Assembly (NCBI GenBank): GCA_012032575.1
Contig: JAAUSP010000019.1
Coordinates: 1-29,150, forward strand
DNA length: 29,150 nucleotides
Direction of reading: 5' to 3'
DNA from: Anaerolineales bacterium
Lineage (GTDB): Bacteria > Chloroflexota > Anaerolineae > 4572-78 > J111
Translations under genes and position numbers: made by a program
In this document: positions 9,541-17,716 of the stretch, piece after piece
How the letters are laid out: each line of letters begins with the position of its first letter
Position numbering within the stretch: position 1 is the first letter of the stretch
The notes under the pieces: model-generated
Told to the model about the DNA's origin: nothing
Databases searched by the model: none
What the model saw: only the letters and a program-made list of their open reading frames with translations

Positions 9541-9984
9541 TTAATCTGACATACGGTAAAATTCTTGGAGAATATTGGAAGCCAGAGTTGGGTTTAAGAT
9601 TACCTCTCCCTTCGCCACCTGCCGTATTGCTGTAGCAATGGCTCCAAGATCATCCTTACTGTTTCGTTCGATACACCCGCGTGCACCCGCCTTGATGGCT
9701 TCAACTGCATAGCGGTCATTCGGTCGAGACGAGATACCGAGGATTCTAATACGCTCATTTTGAGCCAGAATAGCCTGGATGGCCCTGACGCTATCCAGCA
9801 CCGGCAAATGTAAATCCATTAATACCAGATCTGGTAAAGCGGTTTTACAAATATTGACTGCTCCCAGACCATCCCGTACCAGGTCAATAGCTTTAATGTT
9901 TTCTTGTTTATCAAGAAAACCCTGTAATCTTTTGGCAAAAGTTGTATCCGGGTGAGCAATCAATACTCGAATTTGTTTGTCCAT
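9541..9984 (-). CDS. Stand-alone receiver domain with degenerate active site
   Basis: 147 residues from the ATG at 9984 (MDKQIRVLIAHPD); a GTG at 10017 would add 11 residues. The fold is a CheY-like receiver: the phospho-acceptor aspartate is in LVLMDLHLP, the switch serine in ILGISSRP, and KAGARGCIERNS closes the domain. Two features differ from active receivers. The acidic pair that binds magnesium (normally DD after strand 1) is HP, and the conserved lysine before the last helix (GYLLKDS in relatives) is arginine (GCIERNS). About 25 residues follow the receiver, too few for the LuxR-type HTH found in its relative encoded at 10467. It may be an atypical receiver that binds partners without normal phosphorylation. 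It sits between the small membrane protein and the PAS-GAF-PAS gene on the same strand. Confidence 0.82.
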   Translation of the reverse strand: MDKQIRVLIAHPDTTFAKRLQGFLDKQENIKAIDLVRDGLGAVNICKTALPDLVLMDLHLPVLDSVRAIQAILAQNERIRILGISSRPNDRYAVEAIKAGARGCIERNSKDDLGAIATAIRQVAKGEVILNPTLASNILQEFYRMSD

Positions 9985-10049
9985 AGTAATAACTTTACAC
10001 AATTTAAGCAGCCGCACAGCGGAGCCTGATTTATAAAACGATTTTACTT

Positions 10050-10256
10050 TTATTTAGCCGCTTTTGACCCCAGGCCAAAACCTGGCACGTCTACGGGCTC
10101 TGCCTCAAGATCGAGATCCGGCTCGACCTCACAGGCAATGACCTGTTCCCACCAGTTGGGAAAGTACGCTTTGAGGGTGGCAATGTACCAACCCGTTGCA
10201 ATAATAATCAGGTCAATACTAAGCCAAATGATTATGAACTGTAACCACCAGACCAT
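10050..10256 (-). CDS. Small single-helix membrane protein
   Basis: About 68 residues from the ATG at 10256 (MVWWLQFIIIW), preferred because GAGG lies seven bases upstream; a GTG at 10289 is possible. One strong hydrophobic helix covers the first 30 residues (WLQFIIIWLSIDLIIIATGWYIA). A Trp-containing stretch (FPNWWEQVIACEVEP) and an acidic cytoplasmic or periplasmic tail with PDLDLEAEPVDVPGFG follow. No family is recognised. It is encoded between the response regulator and the pseudo-receiver on the same strand, so it may belong to the sensory cluster as a small regulator or adaptor. Placement in an operon with its neighbours is uncertain because about 210 bases separate it from the response regulator. 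Confidence 0.6.
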   Translation of the reverse strand: MVWWLQFIIIWLSIDLIIIATGWYIATLKAYFPNWWEQVIACEVEPDLDLEAEPVDVPGFGLGSKAAK

Positions 10257-10466
10257 TGAGTACCTCGGGTGTTGCACGTTTATCCCCACTTAAAATATGG
10301 AGATAGACTGTAGATTGATTGTTTTGATTATAGGGGATTAAATGCTGAATTTATAGTGGCTAAAGTACCGATAATTATGCCTTTTTTCAGTGACAAAAGG
10401 CACTTGCTGTTATGCCCCAAAGTACCATGAATACAAAAACACATTGGTTAAAGAGTGTTTTGGAGG
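10257..10466. other. Intergenic region between response regulator and small membrane protein
   Basis: AT-rich, no coding signal seen. It holds a short hairpin, GCCTTTT (from 10380) pairing with AAAAGGC (to 10401), without a clear T-run, and the octamer AAAGTACC twice (about 10363 and 10419). It could contain a terminator or attenuator after the kinase-regulator pair and a new promoter for the sensor genes. Weak evidence. Confidence 0.35.
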
Positions 10467-11129
10467 TTAGAGTCTTCCTTCAACCAGGCCATCTCGCACA
10501 GCGCGAATGGCTGCTTCGGTACGGTTTTTAACCTGAAGTTTCTGTAAAATAACCGAGAGGTAATTTTTTATGGTTCGTTCGGACAAATTGAGATCAATGG
10601 CAATATCTCGATTGCTGGCCCCGGCAGCCACCAGGGTTAAAATTCGGCGTTCCTGATCGGTTAGGGGTTGTAGTTTGGGGAGACTTTCTTCTTCTTTATC
10701 GGCCAGCCGCCGAAATTCACCCAGCAGCCGGGTGGTCATTTCGGTATCAATAACGGCCTGACCTCGATGAACGGCTCTGATAACCTCCAACAACCGCTTA
10801 GAACGAGTATCCTTGAGCAGGTAGGCTTTGGCTCCCGCCTTGAGCGCTTCAAAAATATATTCATCCTGGGGATACATGGTCAAAATAATGATCCCTATCG
10901 CTTCATCGTTTTCAAGAATGGTGCGGGTAGCCTCAACCCCGTCAATGACCGGCATATTGATATCCATCAGAATGACTGTGGGTTTGAGTTCAGCCGCCAG
11001 CCTGACGACTTCCAAACCATCTTCGGCCTCACCCACAATTTCAATATCATCCTGGTCTTCCAACAAGGAACGAATTCCTTCTCTAAAGAGAGAGTGGTCG
11101 TCAGCCAGCAAAATTCTCGCATTGCTCAT
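10467..11129 (-). CDS. NarL/FixJ-type response regulator
   Basis: 220 residues, full length for the family. The receiver domain covers about 1-125, with the acidic pair in LLADDHSLFREG, phospho-acceptor Asp in VILMDINMPVIDG, Thr in IIILTMYP and Lys in GAKAYLLKDT. A LuxR-type helix-turn-helix follows at about 155-215 (LTDQERRILTLVAAGASNRDIAIDLNLSERTIKNYLSVILQKL). It is expected to be phosphorylated by the HisKA_3 kinase whose gene ends 21 bases upstream, and to bind DNA as a dimer. The conserved residues are all present, unlike the degenerate receiver encoded at 9541. It is the only DNA-binding protein visible in the cluster and so the likely transcriptional output. Targets are unknown; the divergent region at 14363-14559 is a candidate. 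Confidence 0.93.
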   Translation of the reverse strand: MSNARILLADDHSLFREGIRSLLEDQDDIEIVGEAEDGLEVVRLAAELKPTVILMDINMPVIDGVEATRTILENDEAIGIIILTMYPQDEYIFEALKAGAKAYLLKDTRSKRLLEVIRAVHRGQAVIDTEMTTRLLGEFRRLADKEEESLPKLQPLTDQERRILTLVAAGASNRDIAIDLNLSERTIKNYLSVILQKLQVKNRTEAAIRAVRDGLVEGRL

Positions 11130-11150
11130 AATCGCCTGCCTTAAAATTGG

Positions 11151-14100
11151 TTAGTTGACACTTTCATTAACTAAGCTGACCTGTAAAGGTAACTGGGCGA
11201 AGATGCGAGTACCCCGGTGGCGTTGGCTATCTACAATGAGCTGGCCGCCAACCCGCTGGACTCGCTCTCTCATTGAAGTTAGGCCTAATCCTCGGCTGCG
11301 CCGTTTTTTTGTTTGGCCCTGGTCTGACTGTTCTGACTGGAGGCGATGGTTCGGGTCAAAACCCCGGCCATCATCCTGAACTTCCAGCGTGACCCACTGT
11401 TTATCTTTAACCGCTACCTTAACCCACAGTTGGGTGCATTGAGCGTGCTGCCGGGCATTTGAGAGGGTTTCCTGCAAAATACGATACAGGCTGCTTTCTA
11501 CCTCCGGCGAAACTTCCTCTATCTCGCCTTCAACCACACAGGTTGTTTTCAAATTCCACCGCTGCCCAAACTCGGTGACAAAGTTTTTTAATACTTCAAA
11601 GAGCGATTTGCCTTCCAGTTCTACCGGGCGTAAATCAAAGATGTTGCGTCGCAGCTCCTCGATATTCTGTTTCAACAGGGCGCTAATCTGCTCAAGCTGC
11701 TGCTCCAGTTTACCACCTTCTTCGACCATACTCAAGCAGCGGTCTACCTGAATCAGCAGATAAGCCAGGTTTTGAGCCACGCCATCGTGCATATCACGCG
11801 CCAGGCGAGTGCGTTCTTCGACAATAGCAATCTCGCGGGTTTTTGCAAAAGCCGGGCGTGTTCAACCGCGCTGGCCACTTGAAAAGCCAGCGACTCCAGC
11901 GTTTCCAGATCGCTTTCATCAAAAGCATGGGCTGCTCGACCGGCCACAAGAATGAGACCAATGGTTTTGCCGCCGGTAATCAGCGGGGCCAGCATAGCCG
12001 AATTCATTGATCCCGCTGCGTCACGCAAGTCCAAACGGTACAGATTTTGGGTTTCGGCCGGATTGAGCATAAACGGCCTACCCTCGGTAATGACCTGACC
12101 AATAGGCCGGCGAGAGTCTATTTTAAGAGTCAATGGAACAGACTCCAACTTTAAAGCCCTGGATTGCCTTTTTTTTCTGAGTTTGGGCTGGACTTCAGCC
12201 GGGTCATAAATCTTGTTAAGGGTCAGGTTAGAGCCATCAACCAGCCCGATCACAACTTCTATTTCCTCTTGGGGGCGGGTTTTCGGGGTGAAAATCTGGC
12301 TGATGTCGTGCCCTACAACGGTGAGTAGCTTGTCCAGATCGAGGCCCTGGCTGACCACCTGGCTGATTTTCTTGATGGCTTGCAGCCGCTCCGTCCGGGC
12401 GTGAACGGTGCGCTCCAGCTTGTCAGAATAGGCGTGTATCTGATTAAAGAGTTGGGCATTTTCGACCGCTCCGGCCATTAATTGGCTGAGCGCGTTAAGC
12501 AAATTTAGATCATTGGTGTTAAAATCGCCCGTTTGTTTGTTGATTAAGGTAACCAGACCGATGATAATTCCCCGCGTTTTGAGGGGCGCAACCAGCATCG
12601 TGCTGATTTGTCGGTGGAGCAGTTGATCCAGCTCGGTGAATAAATCCGGTTGTTCGGGGGTGAGCTTGAACAAACGGGGCACGCCTTCTAAAATAGCCTG
12701 CTCAAACACCTTAAGGCGAATATCTAATTTTAGTCCCTTGACCTCCTCGGCCCCGGAGCCGCTGGCCGCCGACAGAGTCAGAAAATCATCGCTCCCGTCC
12801 ACCAGTAAAACGTAACCATTCTCGGCCAATAAGGCGATACAGACTCCCTCGGTGATAACCGCCAGAAGCTCATCGAGGGCAATGGTTGAGGTCAGGGCCT
12901 GGCTGGCATCGTGCAAAACGGCCAGATCGCGCAAACGCTGCGCCAGGTCACGATACAGGCGAGCATTCGCCAGGGCGGTAGCCGCCTGACTGGCCAGGCT
13001 GTTTAAGGTCCATAAATCGTGATCGCTGAACCCATTAATGTGATTCCGGCTGACATTGATAACCGCCTCAACCTGATTCTCAACAAAAATAGGAACAACC
13101 AGTTCAGACCTGGCTGCCGGTTCGCTAGCGGGAGAAAGAAGATTGTCGTGGCTGGTATCGTTGACTAGAATCGAGGTACCCGTTTTGGCGGCCCGGCTAA
13201 CTAGACCCTCGTCAAGCTTTTGGCGATAGCGCCCAGGGATTAACGCCGGCGGCGCTTCGCCATAAATGGCTTTTAAAATGAGGGAAGAACGGCTTTCATC
13301 CATCTGCAAAATTGTCACCCGGTCATAATGCAGCCGCTCGAAGATAGCCTGAGCCAGCGCCTCAAAAAGGTTGTTCATTTCCAGAATGGTCGAAATTTCG
13401 CGGCCAACCTCGTTGATGAGTTTCAGCCGGGTCGCCTGATCCTCCCATTCCTCGAAAAGCTGAGCGTTTTCTACGGCGATGGCAATCTGATAGGCCAGGG
13501 TAAACACATAGCGAGCATCGGTATCGGTGAATGCGTTGGGCTGATTTTTGTCCAGCGTTAATACGCCTACCACCCGATCTTTATAAATAAGCGGTACCCC
13601 CAACCACGAGCGGATGCGGCTTAATTCGGGCCGGGGTTCCCAGTATTCGCTTTGGCTGACATCGCTGATGATCAGGGGTAATTTGTTTTTTACGGCGTGC
13701 CAGGCTGAATTTTTTTCGTTTTTCCAGTAAATATTCATGCCCCGCTTGTATTCCGAAAAACCGCGTGAAGCAGCCGCTTCCAGAAAATCACCCTTCAAAA
13801 GCAGCAAAGTGGCGCTGTCAAAGGCGATGGTTTTGTAAATTTGAGCCAGGATTTCGTCCATCAGATGCTCCAAATCCAGGCTGGTGCCGATGAGCGCGCT
13901 GATGGCATTGAGCGAAGCCAAACGCTGGTTGGCCTGATTCAAGGCTGCAATTTGAGACTCAAGCTGGTTAACGGCTTGATCGTCCGACGGTGTGATCAGA
14001 AATTCAGGGGAGATAGCCGGGGGAGGCAATAAGCTGTGGACATTTTTTAACAGTGCCTCAGTTTGGACGGGTTTGCTCAAAAAGCCGGTTGCATGGGGGA

Positions 14101-14362
14101 CCAGATTTTGACCGGCTTCATCTTGCCCAAACACCAGAATAGGTGTTTGGGGCATAAACATTTTTAGCCGGGCGACCAGTTCAGGCCCTTCAATCTCCGG
14201 CAGAGCCAGGTCTATTAAGATTAAATCCGGCTGGATCATGGCACAATATTGGACCGCCGTCGGGCCATCGCCGGCCATAACTACATTATACTGTCGGCCC
14301 AAAGCACTCTCAATTATCTTTTGGGCCGCTTCATCGCATTCAATAGATAAAATCGTCGCCAT
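11151..14362 (-). CDS. Hybrid receiver-multi-GAF NarL-type histidine kinase, split by a one-base frameshift
   Basis: Read as one gene of about 1070 residues. An N-terminal receiver covers 1-115 (IECDE, Asp in LILIDLALP, Lys in GFLSKP). Four GAF-type regions follow at about 150-295, 310-460, 475-620 and 650-845. Then come HisKA_3 (phospho-acceptor His in RDMHDGVAQNLAYLL) and HATPase_c (N box LQETLSNARQHA, DDGRGFD, GLGLTSMRERV). As given, the frame runs off after EHARLLQK and ends at 11753, while the kinase half is open only from about 11850. One extra A in the five-A run (plus-strand T run 11840-11844) restores LLQKTREIAIVEERTRLARDMHDG. The protein is soluble. It is followed 21 bases later by its presumed partner regulator and is the only histidine kinase in the cluster. 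The receiver at the front may take input from another kinase. Confidence 0.88.
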
Positions 14363-14436
14363 GAAATAATTTTACGTCAATATCCCTGTTAAGACAAAGG
14401 GTTAGCTTTGGTCTTACAAATTGACTGTTTTTCTAA

Positions 14437-14474
14437 TTGGGTTTCTTTAAATTTCAAACTGATTTCAAACCCAA
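14437..14474. promoter_or_regulatory. Operator-like inverted repeat with helical-phase direct repeats
   Basis: Perfect 8-base arms TTGGGTTT and AAACCCAA, 22 bases apart, enclosing two copies of ATTTCAAAC with an 11-base period (the second overlaps the right arm). The layout fits a dimeric regulator binding on one DNA face. The regulator is unknown; the NarL-type protein of this cluster is one candidate. Confidence 0.4.
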
Positions 14475-14534
14475 GTGCGTTATTATTACAGAAGCATATT
14501 GTACCTTTAACAAGCAGGGTCAACACCCCATTTA

Positions 14535-14540
14535 TATAAT
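14535..14540 (+). promoter_or_regulatory. Possible -10 element for the FHA gene
   Basis: TATAAT, 20 bases before the FHA start. No good -35 element is at normal spacing, so the promoter is weak, activator-dependent or not real. Confidence 0.35.
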
Positions 14541-14559
14541 TGCCTGGAACAGCTAACCC

Positions 14560-15075
14560 ATGACCAAATGCCACATTTGTCAGACAATCTACGTAGCCAA
14601 CACCATTTTTTGCGACGAGTGTGGCACATACCTGTTAGGGGAGGAAAACCGGGAAACTGATCCTTTGGATGCCGGGGCCATTAATTGGGTCGGCGGAACA
14701 GCTTATCCATTTATGGGTGCGCCCATTGTGCAAAATGGACGGACACTGCTGCTTTGTTTGAAAATTGGTGTTAGCAAACGCGAAGTGGAAATACCGCTCA
14801 ATAAATTTATTTGCCTGGGGCGGATGGACCCCAGTGCAAATATCTTTCCTGAGATTGATTTAAGTCACGATGGCGACCTGTCCAAAAGCGTCTCTCGCCG
14901 GCATCTCAGTGTATATTGGCAAAATGGAACCATTTTTGTCGAAGATTTGGGCAGTATCAACGGCACCTTTGTCAACGGCTGCCGCCTGGCCCCTTACCTG
15001 CCCGAAAAACTCAATGATGGCGACCTGCTGCAACTGGGCCGGCTGCTCATTGAAGTGAAATTTCAATGTCTTTAA
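14560..15075 (+). CDS. Zinc-ribbon plus FHA domain protein
   Basis: 171 residues. The N-terminus is a zinc ribbon with two CxxC pairs (Cys 4, 7, 18, 21: CHIC and CDEC). An FHA domain occupies about residues 75-170, with the diagnostic elements GR in ICLGRMDP, SRRH in KSVSRRHLSVYW, and the NGTFVNG loop, so phosphothreonine binding should be intact. FHA proteins read Ser/Thr kinase signals; no Ser/Thr kinase is in the window. The gene is transcribed away from the sensor kinase and converges on the RsbW-like gene, the two stop codons sharing the tetranucleotide TTAA at 15072-15075. The ribosome binding site is weak. The link to the sensor cluster is suggested only by the shared upstream region. 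Confidence 0.88.
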   Translation: MTKCHICQTIYVANTIFCDECGTYLLGEENRETDPLDAGAINWVGGTAYPFMGAPIVQNGRTLLLCLKIGVSKREVEIPLNKFICLGRMDPSANIFPEIDLSHDGDLSKSVSRRHLSVYWQNGTIFVEDLGSINGTFVNGCRLAPYLPEKLNDGDLLQLGRLLIEVKFQCL

Positions 15076-15491
15076 CATTGGGGATCAGGCCGCCTTTTTT
15101 CCAGGTGGATCACCATCCGCATTTCATTCCGGCCTGGTTTGGCTACAGCAACCACCTCATCCATCAACTGTTTGATCAAAAACATGCCCCAGCCCCCCTC
15201 ATGACCGGGGCGATCCGGACGTTCCTCAGAAATTGCGGGAATAGGCTGGCGTCCCTGATCCACTATATTGAGCGTCAAAGCGTTGTCCTGAATAGTCAAC
15301 TCGACCAGTACCTTGATCTCGACGTTAGATTGATTGCCATGTTCAATGGCATTGGTCACCGCCTCACTAACGGCTGTCTTTAAATCGTCAATTCGATCTT
15401 TAGAAAAACCCATACGCTGAGCCACCGTAGCCGCTGCGGCCATGGGAATTTTCTCGTAGCCCAGTTCACTGGGAATATAGATTTCGACCAC
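15072..15491 (-). CDS. RsbW-like anti-sigma serine kinase (HATPase_c_2)
   Basis: 139 residues starting at GTG 15491. A compact GHKL ATPase of the RsbW/SpoIIAB class: the N box is LKTAVSEAVTNAIEHGN, with glutamate and asparagine in place, followed by LNIVDQGRQPIP (G1) and HEGGWGMFLIKQLMDEV (G2). These proteins bind a sigma factor or phosphorylate an STAS-domain antagonist on serine. No sigma factor or STAS protein is in the window, so the target is not visible. It lies 12 bases after ruvX and is probably the last gene of that operon. Its tail overlaps the FHA gene by four bases on the opposite strand. Confidence 0.88.
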   Translation of the reverse strand: MVEIYIPSELGYEKIPMAAAATVAQRMGFSKDRIDDLKTAVSEAVTNAIEHGNQSNVEIKVLVELTIQDNALTLNIVDQGRQPIPAISEERPDRPGHEGGWGMFLIKQLMDEVVAVAKPGRNEMRMVIHLEKRRPDPQC

Positions 15492-15503
15492 TTTGTCACT
15501 TTT

Positions 15504-15941
15504 TTAGCCATGTTCGGTATCCATTGGGTGTCCCGATTGATTTTTAAGTGAATCGAGATAATTTTGTAAAATCACGGCCGCGGCGGCGGCATCTATGGCT
15601 ATTTTTTTCTGCCCGCGTATGGCTAGATACGCGGCGGCATCAACCGTCGAATAACGCTCATCAAAATATTCAATCGGGATGGACAGGGTGGCCGCCAGCG
15701 CTTCGGCGTAGCGTTGCACCCGGCGAGCCTGCGGCCCTATTTCTGTCGGGTCGCTGAGGGAGTAAGGCAGGCCCACAATCACCCGCTCGATTTTAAGTTC
15801 GGTTATTAGCCGGCCCAGGCGGGCAAAATCTTCCGCTTTGGATTTGCGCTGTAACACGCTGTGCGGCGAGGCCAAAATACCGCTGTCGCTCACGGCGAGG
15901 CCGATCCGACGCTCTCCAATATCCAAAGCTATCAAGCGCAT
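15504..15941 (-). CDS. ruvX: Putative pre-16S rRNA nuclease / Holliday junction resolvase-like YqgF
   Basis: 145 residues, normal length. RNase H-like fold with the first catalytic aspartate in LIALDIGERRIGLAVSD, the conserved ERVIVGLPYSLSD segment, and ERYSTVDAAAYL followed by KKIAIDAAAAAVILQNYL, which carries the last catalytic aspartate. The family trims the 5' end of pre-16S rRNA in E. coli and was earlier proposed to resolve Holliday junctions. It begins 6 bases after the Baseplate_J gene on the same strand and lies downstream of alaS. In many bacteria alaS and ruvX are close, which supports an old operon here. The ATG start at 15941 gives the normal N-terminus. Confidence 0.93.
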   Translation of the reverse strand: MRLIALDIGERRIGLAVSDSGILASPHSVLQRKSKAEDFARLGRLITELKIERVIVGLPYSLSDPTEIGPQARRVQRYAEALAATLSIPIEYFDERYSTVDAAAYLAIRGQKKIAIDAAAAAVILQNYLDSLKNQSGHPMDTEHG

Positions 15942-15947
15942 GCCAAC

Positions 15948-17557
15948 TCAATCACCATCTGCTACCAGCACGACGGCATCTTTGATGATGATATTAATAC
16001 GATATGACAAATAGGGCAGCCGCCCCAACCATTCCACAAACCAGTCAGGCTTCAGTTCGACCCCTGGAACCGTCGCCAGGTTATATTGCTGGTTTAATAA
16101 ATTTTGGGCCTCCCCAATGGGCAGCCAGACCACATCGCCGGCTACTTCGTGCTTGTCAATGACGGGAACGGCTAACCCGGAAGCGATAATGCGAAAGGTC
16201 ACGGTTTGATCGGTGATGTCGAGCACTTCACCGGCTCCAAAATTGAGTCCTCTGGTATCCAACTCGTAGCCGGGCGGTACCTGCGCCTCCAGCGCGGCCA
16301 ACGCCAGCCGGTTGGCGTTGTAGCCTCCCACCACTGTGCCGCGCACTACCGCCTGCATTTCGCCGCCAAAAACATCAGAAAAATCACCGGCAAACTCGCG
16401 ATATTTTATATCCAGCACAATCACCTGGAGCGTTTCGGGCGAGATAAACTCCTGCTCGGCTAAAGACTCCTGAAGCTGCCGCAAGCCTTCCTGCTGAATT
16501 TGCTGGCGTAAATAAGCTTCCAGCCGGGGCTTATCGTCCTGCACCACAACTTTGGCCGGCTCCAGCGAACCGCCCGAAAACCCCTGCTCGTTGATAACCC
16601 GCGCCCGCAGCCCCAGGGACTGATCTTCAAAACTATTGATCTGACCGGCCCGAACATTACTATCAGGCCCCGGCTCAGCCGCAATTACCAGCGTCGGGGT
16701 TGAAGTAGCGCCGGCCCCCGCTGGGATGGTTGTGGTGTAAGCGGTCAAAAATCGAAGCGGCTGCCCCGCCGAAGTGGACAGGGTGGTGCTGACCGGAAGC
16801 AGCACTGCTTGATCCGTCCGGTTGATAAAGGTAACAGTTCCTTCGGCTTTGCCCACCGGAGCCAGTTCGGTTTGGGTTGTCTCAATTTCGCCCGACAGCG
16901 CCAACTCCACCTGGGCTGTCCGGGCCGGAAAGGTGAGCGTTTTGAAGTCAACCGATTTAATGGCAGGATCGGCCTTGACCACCAGGTTGGTTTCCAGCGG
17001 CTTGGCGACGGGAACAAGCGTGACGGTGGCCTCGGGTGCCAGGGCAAAACAGCCACCACCAGCGCCAGCGCCAGAACCGCCACCAGGATCAAGGCCCCAA
17101 ACTGCTGCCAGATATTAATTCGTCCGCTGCCCTGAACAACCCGGTATTTCTTCTGTTTAGCCCGTTTGCTACGCCTGTTGCCTGCCTCTGCCGGCGCAGC
17201 TACAACCGGCGGCAAGGTTGTTTCGGGTGGGGCTACCGGTGTTTCCGGTGTCACCCAGCCGGCCCATTTGGCGAGTTGCAAATTGCCGTAGGCTTTTACC
17301 CCGGACTCCCCGGCAAAATCCCGCACCGTCGGATGGTCGCTCACAATTGCCATCTCAACCGCCCTGGTTTGCACTGCGCGGGCCAACAGCTTCATATTCA
17401 CCAGGCTTTGCAGGGCCTTGTTTTTTCGCGGCGCAATCAGCAGCAAGCGTTTGACCCGCCCGTTTCCCGCAGTTGATGGGGTTAACGCAAAATCTATTCT
17501 ACTTCTGATAGCCGTAATATCGTCTGTGCTTTCCAGCTTGATAACAATCTGTTCCAT
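15948..17557 (-). CDS. Membrane protein with Baseplate_J-like domain, split by a one-base frameshift
   Basis: Read as one gene of about 536 residues. A cytoplasmic part covers about 1-150 (MEQIVIKLESTDDITAIRSR, a Rossmann-like VKRLLLIAPRKNKAL, then a Pro/Ala linker and a basic NRRSKRAKQKK). One transmembrane helix follows (FGALILVAVLALALVVAV), then a large beta-rich external part with the Baseplate_J signature (GTVTFINRTDQAVLLPVSTTLST) and long strands to the C-terminus. The frame breaks after VVAV; one more base in the plus-strand AAAA run 17046-17049 gives VVAVFALAPEATVTLVPV and joins both parts. No other tail gene is present, so this is not a prophage. It follows the FtsA/PilM-like gene after a repeat element. 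The function is unknown; a cytoskeletal-ATPase-linked envelope complex is a reasonable inference. Confidence 0.75.
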
Positions 17558-17583
17558 AAAAATAAGAAATAAGGAATAAGAAA

Positions 17584-17683
17584 GTAACTGCTCACCCGCT
17601 CAAGGCTAAGGCTGAGGCTAAGCGGGCAAGATCAATCTTAGCCTCAGCCTTAGCCTTTGATATTGCTACCGCTGAGTAGTTAC
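17584..17683. repeat. Interspersed element copy A with matching ends and a 21-bp perfect hairpin
   Basis: The ends GTAACTGCTCACCC (17584-17597) and GCTGAGTAGTTAC (17671-17683) recur at 24236 and 24352 with different sequence between them. The outer ends are near-inverted repeats of each other. The core here is a perfect 21-base inverted repeat (17602-17622 with 17637-17657, 14-base loop) built from the hexamers GGCTAA and GGCTGA. Both copies are flanked by TAAGAAAT-like sequence. It lies between the FtsA/PilM-like and Baseplate_J genes and could end or attenuate transcription. Confidence 0.75.
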
Positions 17684-17716
17684 AATTTTATTTCTTAATC
17701 TCTTCCTGCTCCTTAC

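Larger units (their letters stand above)
14363..14559. promoter_or_regulatory. Divergent intergenic region between the kinase and FHA genes
   Basis: AT-rich region of about 200 bases serving both directions. It holds an imperfect hairpin near 14390-14417 (GTTAAGACAAAG against CTTTGGTCTTAC), the inverted repeat TTGGGTTT (14437-14444) / AAACCCAA (14467-14474), and the direct repeat ATTTCAAAC at 14451 and 14462, one helical turn apart. These are plausible regulator sites. No gene is supported here. Confidence 0.5.

Noticed and set aside
9541..9984. Receiver protein considered as a second LuxR-type regulator
   Set aside because: Only about 25 residues follow the receiver and none form a helix-turn-helix.
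14389..14574. A 61-codon minus-strand open frame before the kinase gene
   Set aside because: It runs through the divergent promoter region, has no ribosome site and no recognisable sequence.
15948..17557. Baseplate_J domain taken as a sign of a prophage or contractile injection system
   Set aside because: No tail, sheath, capsid, integrase or AAA+ tail gene is near; the domain is on a membrane protein between housekeeping genes.
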